From the NCBI GenBank assembly GCA_044235645.1, contig JBIIHQ010000005.1, positions 186,001-250,000 of the forward strand: a stretch of DNA of 64,000 nucleotides, given 5' to 3'. Below the pieces are notes generated by a model that was not told the DNA's origin, searched no databases, and saw nothing but the letters and a program-made list of their open reading frames with translations. The DNA is from OMIW01 sp044235645. GTDB lineage: Bacteria > Bdellovibrionota_C > UBA2361 > OMIW01. The translations under genes were made by a program, and so were the position numbers. Position 1 is the first letter of the stretch. Each line of letters begins with the position of its first letter. This document shows positions 36,055 to 43,874 of the stretch, piece by piece.

Positions 36055-37497
36055 TCACCCTCCTTGACGACCGAACCCCGTGATCCCCCACTTATCCGCC
36101 ACCGCGAGGGCCGAGACGACTCCGTCCTCGTGGAAGCCGTAGCGGAGATGCGCCCCACAATAGAAGGTGTTCCGCTCACCCTGAAGCTCAGCGATCTCGT
36201 CTTGGCTCGCAACCGAGCGGGTTGTGTACTCGGGATGGGTGTATACCGTTTCGTAGATTATCGTTTCCTCGCGGGGGCGTACGGCGGGATTGAGAGTGAC
36301 CAGATATTCACGGGCGGTGCGAAGCCCCTGGAGTCGGTTCATGGAGTAGGTGATTGAGACGGGAGCAGTGGGCAGCTGTTCCTGTTGCAAGCGGGTAAGG
36401 GGGGTGGTGATCTGCGGAGCGCTATCTTCGGCACTCTTCCCCCGTAGCGTGTAATTCCATGATGCCCAGAGATGACGACGGGGCGGCATGAGTGATGTAT
36501 CAGTATGGAGAATCGTCCGGTTGTGGTGATACCGCCAACTGCCGAGAGCAGCCTGTTCGGCGGGTGAGGGATCGGCGAGAAGTGCGAGCGCCTCATCGGC
36601 GTGACACGCGAGAATAACAGCATCAAAACGCTCGTTGGTTCCATCGGCTGCTCCCTCCGCCGTGTTGATTCCGCCCCCGAGAGTAAGCACGACCCCGCCT
36701 TCGGTTCCGTCTCGCGTGATTCGACTCACTGGTGCATCGGTTCGAATAGTCCCCCGAAAAATATTCTCGAACGCTCTCAGGTAGGTGTGACTACCCCCAA
36801 TCACCGTCTGCCACTGAGGACGGGTGTGCAGTTCGAGCATCCCGTGATTACGAAAAAAAGTGAGGAAGGTAACCGCGGGAAACTCAAGAATATGGGCATC
36901 CGGACTTGACCAGATCGAAGCGGCGAGAGGAATGAGGTAATGGGTGATGAAAACATCGCTTAGGTTGAGAGCGCGAACATAGTCCCCGAGCGTTTCGTCT
37001 TGCAGACTTCCCGAACGAAGGTCCTCAAGGGCGCGTCGATTAAATCGTCGCTGCTCCATCACCATCCGACAAAACGCAGGGCGGAGAAAATTTCCGGGGG
37101 AGCGGAGAAGATCGATCAGGTCGGGACCGCGATAGTGGAGACCACTTGTTTCGTCATAAAATCCGAAGGTCATCTCCGCATCACGACGAGGGACCTCGAG
37201 AAGATCGAGAAAACGGTAAAAATGGGTGTAATTGACAGGATTGCAGACGATAAAGCCGGTATCAACCGAGGTGCCGGCATCGGGCCCATCAGGGATGACT
37301 ATGGTGTTTGTGTGCCCTCCAATCCGTCTCTCGCGTTCGAAGAGCACGACATCGTGAGTGGGGGCTAGGTGAGGTGACCCAACGATATCCGCCTTACCAG
37401 CCACCGGGAGACTCCCCGAGAGAAGTGAGGCAATCGTGATACCGGAGATTCCACCCCCGACAACGGCTACTCTTTTCCGTGTTCCATCCGCGACCAT
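36055..37497 (-). CDS. COG2907-type FAD-dependent oxidoreductase
   Basis: 480-aa flavoprotein of the amine-oxidase/desaturase superfamily. FAD-binding motif RVAVVGGGISGITIASLL near the N-terminus is followed by FERERRIGGHTNTI and VDTGFIVCN, which are typical of the predicted NAD/FAD-binding COG2907 group. ATG 37497 was chosen; the open frame extends to 37572. Its start overlaps the SDR gene by 31 bp and its stop abuts the DUF1365 start, so the three are translationally linked. Relatives have been connected with fatty-acid desaturation in furan fatty-acid loci; substrate here is inference. Confidence 0.87.
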   Translation of the reverse strand: MVADGTRKRVAVVGGGISGITIASLLSGSLPVAGKADIVGSPHLAPTHDVVLFERERRIGGHTNTIVIPDGPDAGTSVDTGFIVCNPVNYTHFYRFLDLLEVPRRDAEMTFGFYDETSGLHYRGPDLIDLLRSPGNFLRPAFCRMVMEQRRFNRRALEDLRSGSLQDETLGDYVRALNLSDVFITHYLIPLAASIWSSPDAHILEFPAVTFLTFFRNHGMLELHTRPQWQTVIGGSHTYLRAFENIFRGTIRTDAPVSRITRDGTEGGVVLTLGGGINTAEGAADGTNERFDAVILACHADEALALLADPSPAEQAALGSWRYHHNRTILHTDTSLMPPRRHLWASWNYTLRGKSAEDSAPQITTPLTRLQQEQLPTAPVSITYSMNRLQGLRTAREYLVTLNPAVRPREETIIYETVYTHPEYTTRSVASQDEIAELQGERNTFYCGAHLRYGFHEDGVVSALAVADKWGITGFGRQGG

Positions 37498-38264
37498 ATC
37501 GTTCGTGCAATCCAGGCGTACAGGGGAAAGGGAAGGATGCGCCCAATCTTCATTAAGCGCGAGAAGAGCCACGGGAAGGTTACCTCGGAATCTCCTCGCC
37601 CGATGCCGTCAGCCATACATCTGACTGCGTCGTCGCACTCCATCAAAAAGGGCATGTGAAACTCATTCGTATCGGTCATCGGGGTTTTCACAAAACCGGG
37701 ATTGACTATCGTCACCCCAATACCCATCGGTTCGAGCTGAAACCGAATGCTCTCAAGGAAGTGAATCATCGCTGACTTTGATGCGCCGTATGCCCCCGAG
37801 GTCGGTAGCCCCCGGAACCCGGCGATACTCGCCACCCCCACAATCCGCCCCTTCCCCCGTTTGCGCATTGAAGGAAGCACCACCTCGATACACCGGAGCA
37901 GTCCGCCATAGTTGACATTCATCACCGAGAGAAACTTTTCCGTCGAGAAGGAGTTTAGCGAGACGTATTCGTTAATCCCCGCATTCGCGACCACGATATC
38001 GATGGGGCCCATCTCGCTCTCAATGGCAGTGACAACCGATTGAAGCGAATCAAGCGATGATACATCTGCTGGATACGCGCGTGCCCGAGGAGTTGCATCG
38101 GGAAACTGAGTGGTTATCCGATCAACCAATCCAGCGAGGGAATCGGCTCGACGGGCCGAGAGCGCAACCCGCGCTCCCCGGCGCACGCATTCAACAGCGA
38201 ACGCTTCGCCAATCCCGCTGCTGGCGCCGGTGATCCAGATAATCGAATGTGAGAGAGGGTCCAT
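37467..38264 (-). CDS. Short-chain dehydrogenase/reductase
   Basis: 265 aa classical SDR. The cofactor motif ITGASSGIGEAFA, the NAG-like segment VVANAGINEY, Ser in GVASIAGFRG and the catalytic YGASKSAM (YxxxK) are all present. ATG 38264 is preferred over an upstream 44-residue Pro-rich extension that lacks SDR similarity. A C-terminal hydrophobic helix may associate with the membrane. First gene of the minus-strand SDR-COG2907-DUF1365 set, probably acting on lipid carbonyl or hydroxyl groups. Confidence 0.92.
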   Translation of the reverse strand: MDPLSHSIIWITGASSGIGEAFAVECVRRGARVALSARRADSLAGLVDRITTQFPDATPRARAYPADVSSLDSLQSVVTAIESEMGPIDIVVANAGINEYVSLNSFSTEKFLSVMNVNYGGLLRCIEVVLPSMRKRGKGRIVGVASIAGFRGLPTSGAYGASKSAMIHFLESIRFQLEPMGIGVTIVNPGFVKTPMTDTNEFHMPFLMECDDAVRCMADGIGRGDSEVTFPWLFSRLMKIGRILPFPLYAWIARTIWSRMEHGKE

Positions 38265-38416
38265 AGTGGGAGGTGGGAAGAGGGGAGGAGATAGGCGAGA
38301 CGGGGGGCCACAGCGATCCCGAATGGAGGGATTGAACACGAGGAGGGATGGTTTTGCAAGGGGGCAGGTCGAGTGGAGAGGCCGTAATTTGCCCAATTGC
38401 TCAGATTCGAGTCGCG

Positions 38417-40888
38417 TTACCGAAGCCGAACACGATTACTGCGCTCAATCGATCCGAAGAACCTCCCTTGAGCCCTGCAATTCATCCCCGACTTCGTATC
38501 GGACATCGTGAATGTCGCGATGCCTTTGGAATTACTTCTCGCCGTAGTATCGACGCTCCGATCGGCGTTTGAGCAGATAATCGATACAGACGCTCGCTTT
38601 AAAGGCTCCGGGTCATCCTCATCTTCAATGGTGACCGTCGTTACTTCGAATTCTGATCGCGAACGCTTTACCCGACCCAGTTGCACTAGGTCAATTTTCA
38701 CCGTCTCCCTTCGGCGTTTCGGTTTTGCGGTCGGGGTAGCCGTTCGAGTTGGTGTCGGGGTTGCTGTCGCGGTGGTGGTTGGAGTTGCCGTTGCAGTGGC
38801 GGTCGGTGTCTGAGTTGGTTGGGTAGTCGGAGTTCGAGTAGCCGTCGAGGTCGCCGTTGCGGTTGCGCTCGGGGTTGCTGTGGGGCTTGGCGAGGCGGTT
38901 GCGGTTGCAGTCGGCGTCTGGGTTGGTTGTGGGGATGGTGTGTGCGTTGCCGTTGAGGTTGCGGTTGCCGTCGATGACGCAGTGGCGGTCGGTGTCTGAG
39001 TTGGTTGGGTGGTCGGAGTCCGAGTAGCCGTCGAGGTCGCCGTTGCGGTTGCGATTGGGGTTACTGTGGGGCTTGGTGAGGCGGTTGCTGTTGCAGTCGG
39101 CGTCTGGGTTGGTTGTGGGGATGGTGTGTGCGTTGCCGTTGAGGTTGCGGTTGCCGTCGATGACGCAGTGGCGGTCGGTGTCTGAGTTGGTTGGGTTGTC
39201 GGAGTCCGAGTAGCCGTCGAGGTCGCCGTTGCGGTTGCGCTCGGGGTTACTGTGGGGCTTGGCGAGGCGGTTGCTGTTGCAGATGGCATCTGGGTTGGTT
39301 GCGGGGATGGTGTGTGCGTTGCCGTTGAGGTAGCGGTTGCCGTTGATGACGCAGTGGCGGTCGGTGTCTGCGTTGGCTGAGGAGTGGGAGTACGTGTTGC
39401 CGTCGCGGTCCACGTGGGCAGTGGAGTCCATGTCGGCACCGGGGTCCACGTGGGCACAGTGGTTGCGGTTGAAGTGGGGGTAGGGCTAATAGTCGCCGTC
39501 GGTGTTGGAGTGGCGGAAATGGCGTAATCCTGGTCGGAGAACGCGATGCGTGGAGTAGCTCCCGAGAAATAATCCTTCACCGTGATGGAGCCGAAACCGC
39601 TTCGGGTAAGCACGAGATCAGTTCCGACCTGAGCGTCCGAAAACTGTGACCTCGCAAGAGTACCGATTGATATTTCATCGTTTGTTGATGCTGAGAATAC
39701 GACATCATCTCCAAATGAAGTTGCAGCCCCGAAGCCACTCACGACGTTTGCAAGATTGTTCAAGTAAATCTGATCGCTGCTTCGTGAACCCACGATATTC
39801 TCAATGCGGGCGGTATCCGAGGAGAGGAACACTCCCGACCCAGATGTTTTGGAGGTAACGATTGTGCCGGACGGGACAGGAGTTGCCGAGTAAGTGATTG
39901 AATTGAAAGATGAATTGGTGGTGATAACTCCCCCGGGTCGAAGGTCGATGCGAAACCCCGAACTGTTAAGAGGGAGCGAGGAGAGATCAACGGTATCAAC
40001 ACCGCCCTCATCCCATATCGAGACCTTCGCGTTCACCGTGGTGTTCACATACGTTGAGGTCCCCACCTGATATTGATTAGCCCGCGTTGGGAGCGAATAC
40101 GAAGTGCCCGTGGTCCGGCCTCCTCTGCTCCCGTACATAAATTGAAGGGCCTCGATATCGTACGACATTGGCAACCCTGCGGAGTTGCCGGTGAAATTGT
40201 AGGTCATCACCGTCGATGACGTGTTATCCTCCGCGGGGGGGAGGTTCGGGGACGAGTCGTGGGGATGCTTGAGACCGAGCGCGTGACCTATTTCATGAAT
40301 CAGCGTCATGTAGCCATGATACCCCGGGGGCATCCGAAATCCATTCGTATTGTTCGAATTGTCGTAACTCGGGTTAAGATGAACGTCTGATGAGATACTG
40401 GAAGAACTGTTGCTTGCGGGATAGTAGGCGTAGGCGTAGCTGGGGTTATTCGAGAAGAGGATGCGAACCTGACCTATCTGGCTTGAGCTCTCAACTACTT
40501 CGACAAAGTCGACGTTCGTTATCTCGGACAGGTGACCCATGATCACTCGAACCGAGGCCTTTATCGGCTCACTCACCTCTCTGACTCCCGTCTCGGAGCC
40601 TCCGTACGCCCCCGCAAATACAGCATCGCTGTAAAAGCTGTAGGTTATAACCCCGCTTACTGACGGATCCAGCCGATACCCCGATAGGATGCCGTCGATC
40701 CGGGGTATTCCGGGTCGCGCAATAATTGAGGGTTGCGGACCCCTGGGGTCGATAAAAACTCTTGGATTATCGGGAGTAATCAGTGGCTGGCTGTAGCTTG
40801 CCACGGGAAAGCACATACCCGCGAGGAGAAGCACGGCGCTCCCGCTTAACTTTCGAACGGAGCGAACTGACCACCAACGACCCATCAT
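38417..40888 (-). CDS. Secreted serralysin/matrixin-type zinc metalloprotease with Thr-Pro linker
   Basis: 823 aa. A signal peptide spans about residues 14-32. The catalytic domain has the zinc site HEIGHALGLKH (198-208) and the Met-turn VMTYN (about 227-231), followed by LPMSYDIEALQFMYG. Residues about 290-460 resemble the M10 C-terminal region (IWDEGGVDTVDLSSL). Residues about 460-730 are a Thr/Pro/Ala linker made of 62-residue repeats, and about 730-823 form a small beta-rich domain of Ig-like appearance that contains two Cys. Probably exported and possibly surface-attached through the linker. Substrate unknown. Confidence 0.88.
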   Translation of the reverse strand: MMGRWWSVRSVRKLSGSAVLLLAGMCFPVASYSQPLITPDNPRVFIDPRGPQPSIIARPGIPRIDGILSGYRLDPSVSGVITYSFYSDAVFAGAYGGSETGVREVSEPIKASVRVIMGHLSEITNVDFVEVVESSSQIGQVRILFSNNPSYAYAYYPASNSSSSISSDVHLNPSYDNSNNTNGFRMPPGYHGYMTLIHEIGHALGLKHPHDSSPNLPPAEDNTSSTVMTYNFTGNSAGLPMSYDIEALQFMYGSRGGRTTGTSYSLPTRANQYQVGTSTYVNTTVNAKVSIWDEGGVDTVDLSSLPLNSSGFRIDLRPGGVITTNSSFNSITYSATPVPSGTIVTSKTSGSGVFLSSDTARIENIVGSRSSDQIYLNNLANVVSGFGAATSFGDDVVFSASTNDEISIGTLARSQFSDAQVGTDLVLTRSGFGSITVKDYFSGATPRIAFSDQDYAISATPTPTATISPTPTSTATTVPTWTPVPTWTPLPTWTATATRTPTPQPTQTPTATASSTATATSTATHTPSPQPTQMPSATATASPSPTVTPSATATATSTATRTPTTQPTQTPTATASSTATATSTATHTPSPQPTQTPTATATASPSPTVTPIATATATSTATRTPTTQPTQTPTATASSTATATSTATHTPSPQPTQTPTATATASPSPTATPSATATATSTATRTPTTQPTQTPTATATATPTTTATATPTPTRTATPTAKPKRRRETVKIDLVQLGRVKRSRSEFEVTTVTIEDEDDPEPLKRASVSIICSNADRSVDTTARSNSKGIATFTMSDTKSGMNCRAQGRFFGSIERSNRVRLR
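38793..39374 (-). repeat. 186-bp tandem repeats in the protease linker
   Basis: Three full copies of a 186-bp unit begin at 38793, 38979 and 39165, with a partial fourth from 39351. The spacing is exactly 186 bp each time (62 codons, in frame). Copies differ by only a few bases, so recent duplication is likely. The unit encodes alternating Thr-Pro and Thr-Ala runs. Copy number is expected to vary between strains. Confidence 0.93.
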
Positions 40889-41266
40889 TACTCACATCCC
40901 CCAGAATGACCACCTGATTGAGTATGCCGTTTTGAGTCCTTGATGTGCTTTTAGGAGATATGAGGGTAACAAAAAATGGGCTCACCTCCCTCGGTCGCCC
41001 TCAATTTGCATCTATCTCGCAAAAATGGCACTTTTGATTCGGTCGAAAAGGTTGATAAGTTCGGTTCGGTTAAGGTTTTCAAGGGTTTGTGAGAAGTCGG
41101 TCGAAAAGGATACTTTTGGTGACACAAGGCCGAAGCCACCCGGGGCTCGTCGACAAGATGGCGCGATGAATGGGCTGCACTGGGAGAGCTGAAAGGAAGG
41201 GCGATAACGTGATAGTGCGACAACGTGGTAGTGCCGCGGCGATACCACGTTGTCGCACCTGTCATT
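40889..41266. other. Intergenic region with direct and inverted repeats
   Basis: 378 bp between the protease start (-) and the unknown gene at 41267 (+). It contains a 12-bp direct repeat CGGTCGAAAAGG at 41040-41051 and 41098-41109, and the perfect inverted repeat listed at 41215-41258. A minus-strand open frame (41012-41350) crosses it, but lacks support. Confidence 0.5.
41215..41258 (+). repeat. Perfect 16-bp inverted repeat before an orphan gene
   Basis: GTGCGACAACGTGGTA (41215-41230) and its exact reverse complement (41243-41258) flank a 12-base spacer that contains the palindrome GCCGCGGC. The right arm ends eight bases before ATG 41267. A near direct repeat of ACGTGATAGTGCGAC / ACGTGGTAGTGCCGC lies in and before the left arm. 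It could be an operator, a translation-blocking hairpin, or a mobile-element end. Confidence 0.8.
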
Positions 41267-41668
41267 ATGATTTCTCCCTCCGCAGCTCTTATCGTCCCGT
41301 TCGAGGGTCAAGAGCTCCTCTTTGTTGGCGAGTTGACCAAGAGTCCCCAATTTTTTCTCATTCAGCTCCCCGCATCCCCCCCTCTGGCTCGTTTCGAGTT
41401 CCTCAGGGGTGAGGTGCTAGAGAGTGCGCCACGGCCTCGGCGTCGAACTGAGAGGAGTGCGGACCTGTTTATGGTTCCGTACATCCCAAACTCGCACTCG
41501 AAGTACACAACTATCTATCAGTGGTTGCGTACTCTCTACCCGGGAACCCGCATCTGGGTGTACGGCCCGGAGGAGCGGTTTCACCTCGGGTGGCCGGTTA
41601 TCAAGTGGCAAGGAGCGGTCGGCTCATGGCTGGACTGGCTCGATTCGTTGGAGCCTCGCCGACCCTGA
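41267..41668 (+). CDS. Unknown 133-aa protein
   Basis: Not recognised. ATG 41267 follows the large inverted repeat, leaving no obvious ribosome binding site unless it is hidden in the hairpin. The product is soluble, with a beta-like N-terminal half and a Trp/Tyr-rich C-terminal half (IYQWLRTLYPGTRIWVYG and SWLDWLDSLE). No signal peptide or Cys. An intrinsic terminator follows at 41698, so it is probably monocistronic and tightly controlled. Confidence 0.6.
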   Translation: MISPSAALIVPFEGQELLFVGELTKSPQFFLIQLPASPPLARFEFLRGEVLESAPRPRRRTERSADLFMVPYIPNSHSKYTTIYQWLRTLYPGTRIWVYGPEERFHLGWPVIKWQGAVGSWLDWLDSLEPRRP

Positions 41669-41697
41669 CTCGCCACAGTCCTCAACATTCCCGATCC

Positions 41698-41735
41698 AAG
41701 AGCCAGCCATCCTCGGGTGCCTGGCTCTTTTCTTC
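41698..41735 (+). terminator. Intrinsic terminator
   Basis: AAGAGCCAG (41698-41706) pairs with CTGGCTCTT (41721-41729) around a 14-base loop and continues into TTTCTTC. It ends the 133-aa unknown gene 30 bp after its stop. Confidence 0.8.
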
Positions 41736-42101
41736 AGATACTCTCCTCAATCGCAGAGACAAGTCTTTGAGAACCTCCTTCACCAACTCCGCAGTTCCGC
41801 GCTCACAAAAGATGGGGATCGCTACAGTTGGACGGAGTGTGGATGAGGATCGACATCGTGAACCCGTTTATCTCAGGAGCTTTGAAGTCGGGAGCGCGTA
41901 GCGCCTTATGAACCTCATTTTCATCGTTTTTTCGCCCGGATGTTCTTTTACCACGCATCGAGCGGTCCGAGATGGTACGAATGGTCGACGTGGCGTCTCC
42001 GGGGGCAACGGTCGGCTGGTCGATCCTCATCCTCTGTGCCCCTGAGGCAAAGAGGTTCGGTGAAAGAAAAGTTCGAGGCTACGGTTTCGTGACAGGGGCT
42101 C

Positions 42102-42129
42102 TTGATTGCGGTGATCCTTCGGGTATGAT
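42102..42129 (+). promoter_or_regulatory. Sigma-70-like promoter for the prohibitin gene
   Basis: TTGATT (42102-42107), a 16-bp spacer and TATGAT (42124-42129, five of six consensus bases). The expected start near 42136 leaves a leader of only about 17 nt before ATG 42153, with AAGG as a short ribosome binding site. Confidence 0.5.
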
Positions 42130-42152
42130 ATCGCCGTTGTTAATCAAGGTTC

Positions 42153-42950
42153 ATGTCGAAAACAGCGTCAAAATTTGCTGCAGCGCTCGTTGCGGTTATT
42201 GTGATTTTGGTCAATTCGTTCTTCGTCGTCGGTCCGACGGAGGGAGCGACCATTCAGCGGTTAGGGGTAGTTCGCCCAGTCAGCCTCGCGCCAGGGCCTC
42301 ACTTCAAGATTCCTCTGGTGGAGAGTTACACTCGATACACGGTCGGGGTGCGCAAGCACGAGATAACGGTCCAATCAAAGACCAGAGATCTCCAGCCGGT
42401 CGAAGCCACCTTTGTGCTCAACATCGGTATCGATCGGGCGAGCCTTCCGTCGATTCGCCGAGATCTTGGCAGTCTCAATGATCTCGACGATCGGATCGTG
42501 ATTCCACAGACGCAAGAAGCGTTCAATCAGGCGGCTGCAAGCTTTACAGCAGAGGAGGTGATCACCAAGAGGTCTGACCTCAAGGGGAGCTTTGACTCCC
42601 TAGTGGGAAGCCGCCTCGAGCCGTACGGGATTCTCGTTCGCGATGCCGCGGTTGCCACACTCCAGTTCTCTGACAAGTTCGATGAGGCTGTCGAGCAGAA
42701 GCAGATAGCGGAGCAAAATGCGCGAAAGGCCGCATATCTTGCCGAGGAAGCGGAGCAGAATGCCGTGGCAGCTGTCAACAGGGCCCGGGGTGAAGCCGAA
42801 GCCCAACGACTGGAAGCAGAGGCGCTCAAATCAGCCGGGGGTAGTCTCGTCTTACAAGCTCGAGCGATCGACAAGTGGGACGGTCATTTCCCGCAGGTTC
42901 TCGGCGGAAATGGTGTTCTTCCTTTTATGAACATCGAAAATCCGCAGTAG
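42153..42950 (+). CDS. Prohibitin/SPFH-domain membrane protein
   Basis: 265 aa. An N-terminal membrane helix (about residues 8-28) is followed by the SPFH/Band-7 domain (VVGPTEGATIQRLG through PQTQEAFNQAAASFTAEEV) and a long Ala/Glu coiled coil (about 180-235) that mediates ring assembly in prohibitins. These proteins scaffold membrane microdomains or protease complexes. It is monocistronic, with a promoter-like pair upstream and a terminator downstream. Partner not evident here. Confidence 0.9.
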   Translation: MSKTASKFAAALVAVIVILVNSFFVVGPTEGATIQRLGVVRPVSLAPGPHFKIPLVESYTRYTVGVRKHEITVQSKTRDLQPVEATFVLNIGIDRASLPSIRRDLGSLNDLDDRIVIPQTQEAFNQAAASFTAEEVITKRSDLKGSFDSLVGSRLEPYGILVRDAAVATLQFSDKFDEAVEQKQIAEQNARKAAYLAEEAEQNAVAAVNRARGEAEAQRLEAEALKSAGGSLVLQARAIDKWDGHFPQVLGGNGVLPFMNIENPQ

Positions 42951-42993
42951 CTACAGTGCGTTACGCGGATGGCGCCTTTGGCGAATTCCGAGA

Positions 42994-43034
42994 GGGGGGT
43001 GGTGATCAGTGTCTGATCCTCCCCCCGTTTTTTT
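42994..43034 (+). terminator. Intrinsic terminator of the prohibitin gene
   Basis: GGGGGG pairs with CCCCCC and the inner GATCAG with CTGATC around TGT, with small internal bulges; a seven-T run follows. Strong GC-rich stem at the correct distance (about 45 bp) from the stop. Confidence 0.85.
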
Positions 43035-43159
43035 AATTTTCAGCTCGTGTCAGGGACCACGAGCGGCTTCCGAAAGGTGGGCGGCTGCAGCGCTGCAACT
43101 CAAGCCCAGCCTCTATCTTCAGCCTCTCGAGGCATGGTCGCGGCAGGTGGAAAGGCGGG

Positions 43160-43315
43160 GTGAGGCCGGTCAAATGTCGGATTAACGGTCGCCTCGCTCA
43201 GCGACATATATCAGTTACGTCGGTGGAGTCCTATTCCCGTGTGACTCTCGGCATTACGCAGATCGCACAGCTGGTGCGGACAGGAGGTTGTGAAGAAAAA
43301 GACCTCAATGACTGA
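43160..43315 (+). CDS. Possible small protein A (51 aa)
   Basis: GTG-start frame encoding VRPVKCRINGRLAQRH at its N-terminus and TQIAQLVRTGGCEEKDLND at the end. Charged and hydrophobic residues alternate as in a real small soluble protein, and the AAAGG-like site is weak. It overlaps small protein B. No family recognised; it could be a chance frame or a remnant. Confidence 0.3.
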   Translation: MRPVKCRINGRLAQRHISVTSVESYSRVTLGITQIAQLVRTGGCEEKDLND

Positions 43316-43463
43316 GACGAGCTCCTTTATTACCAACCTCTCCTTCGATGAAGCCTATGCGGTGCACATCCTCAGGATGAAAACGGACGAGAGCAAGATC
43401 TACTATTCGGGCAAAAAATGGCCCATTTCTTCACCAAAGCCGCGTATCAAAAAATCCCCTTAG
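43290..43463 (+). CDS. Possible small protein B (57 aa)
   Basis: GTG 43290 has a good AGGAGG five or so bases upstream; ATG 43308 is an in-frame alternative. The product is basic at both ends, with a central FDEAYAVHILRMKTDES helix-like segment and a Lys/Pro-rich C-terminus. It overlaps small protein A by 26 bp from GTG or 8 bp from ATG. The two could be a coupled pair, but nothing identifies a function. Confidence 0.4.
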   Translation: MKKKTSMTETSSFITNLSFDEAYAVHILRMKTDESKIYYSGKKWPISSPKPRIKKSP

Positions 43464-43874
43464 ATTTGAGCCCATTGCTTCAAACACGACGCTACTAGTA
43501 TATGAAGACGCACACCGAGGGGCATCATAACCTCTCAAAAAACACCCTTTACACCCTTGTTCCGCTCAAATTCCCTCCCACCCGGTCTCGTTCGTGGTTA
43601 CCGACCCAGGCGGAGGAAGAATTTGAAAAAATTAAAATGGAGAACCGCGATGCCCGATGGCTTTCCCAGGATCTTCGCCATGACTGCGATCGGCATCGGT
43701 GATAGAGAGAGAGAAGATCGCGAAAGGGGAGTGCCGGATGGGGGCTCTTCCCGCCGAGCAATCCCCGAGCTGGCCGGAGTGATTACTACCCCCGCCCGCA
43801 TCGCGACATCGCTCTTGATGGCGACGGGATGGGTTGTACCCGGGGCCACCCAGCTTAAATTTGGGCGGTTACCA

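Larger units (their letters stand above)
41669..42152 (+). other. Gene-free stretch before the prohibitin gene
   Basis: 484 bp. It holds the terminator at 41698-41735 and a promoter-like pair at 42102-42129. Overlapping short frames are present on both strands but none has a ribosome binding site or family likeness. Confidence 0.45.
43035..43874. other. Gene-poor region before radD
   Basis: About 840 bp. It contains the two small overlapping frames at 43160-43463. A plus-strand frame from 43557 runs on antisense into radD, and a short minus frame overlaps it; neither has support. No repeat or mobile-element end was seen. Confidence 0.4.

Noticed and set aside
38691..39449. 252-aa minus-strand frame in the repeat region
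   Set aside because: It is a second frame through the 186-bp repeats, and its Asn/Asp/Ser repeats mirror the real Thr-Pro coding frame.
41012..41350. 112-aa minus-strand frame across the inverted repeat
   Set aside because: It overlaps the better-supported 133-aa gene, lacks a ribosome binding site, and reads through the palindrome.
41669..42152. Frames 41803-42030 (-) and 41972-42481 (+)
   Set aside because: Short or overlapping the prohibitin gene in another frame, without ribosome binding sites.
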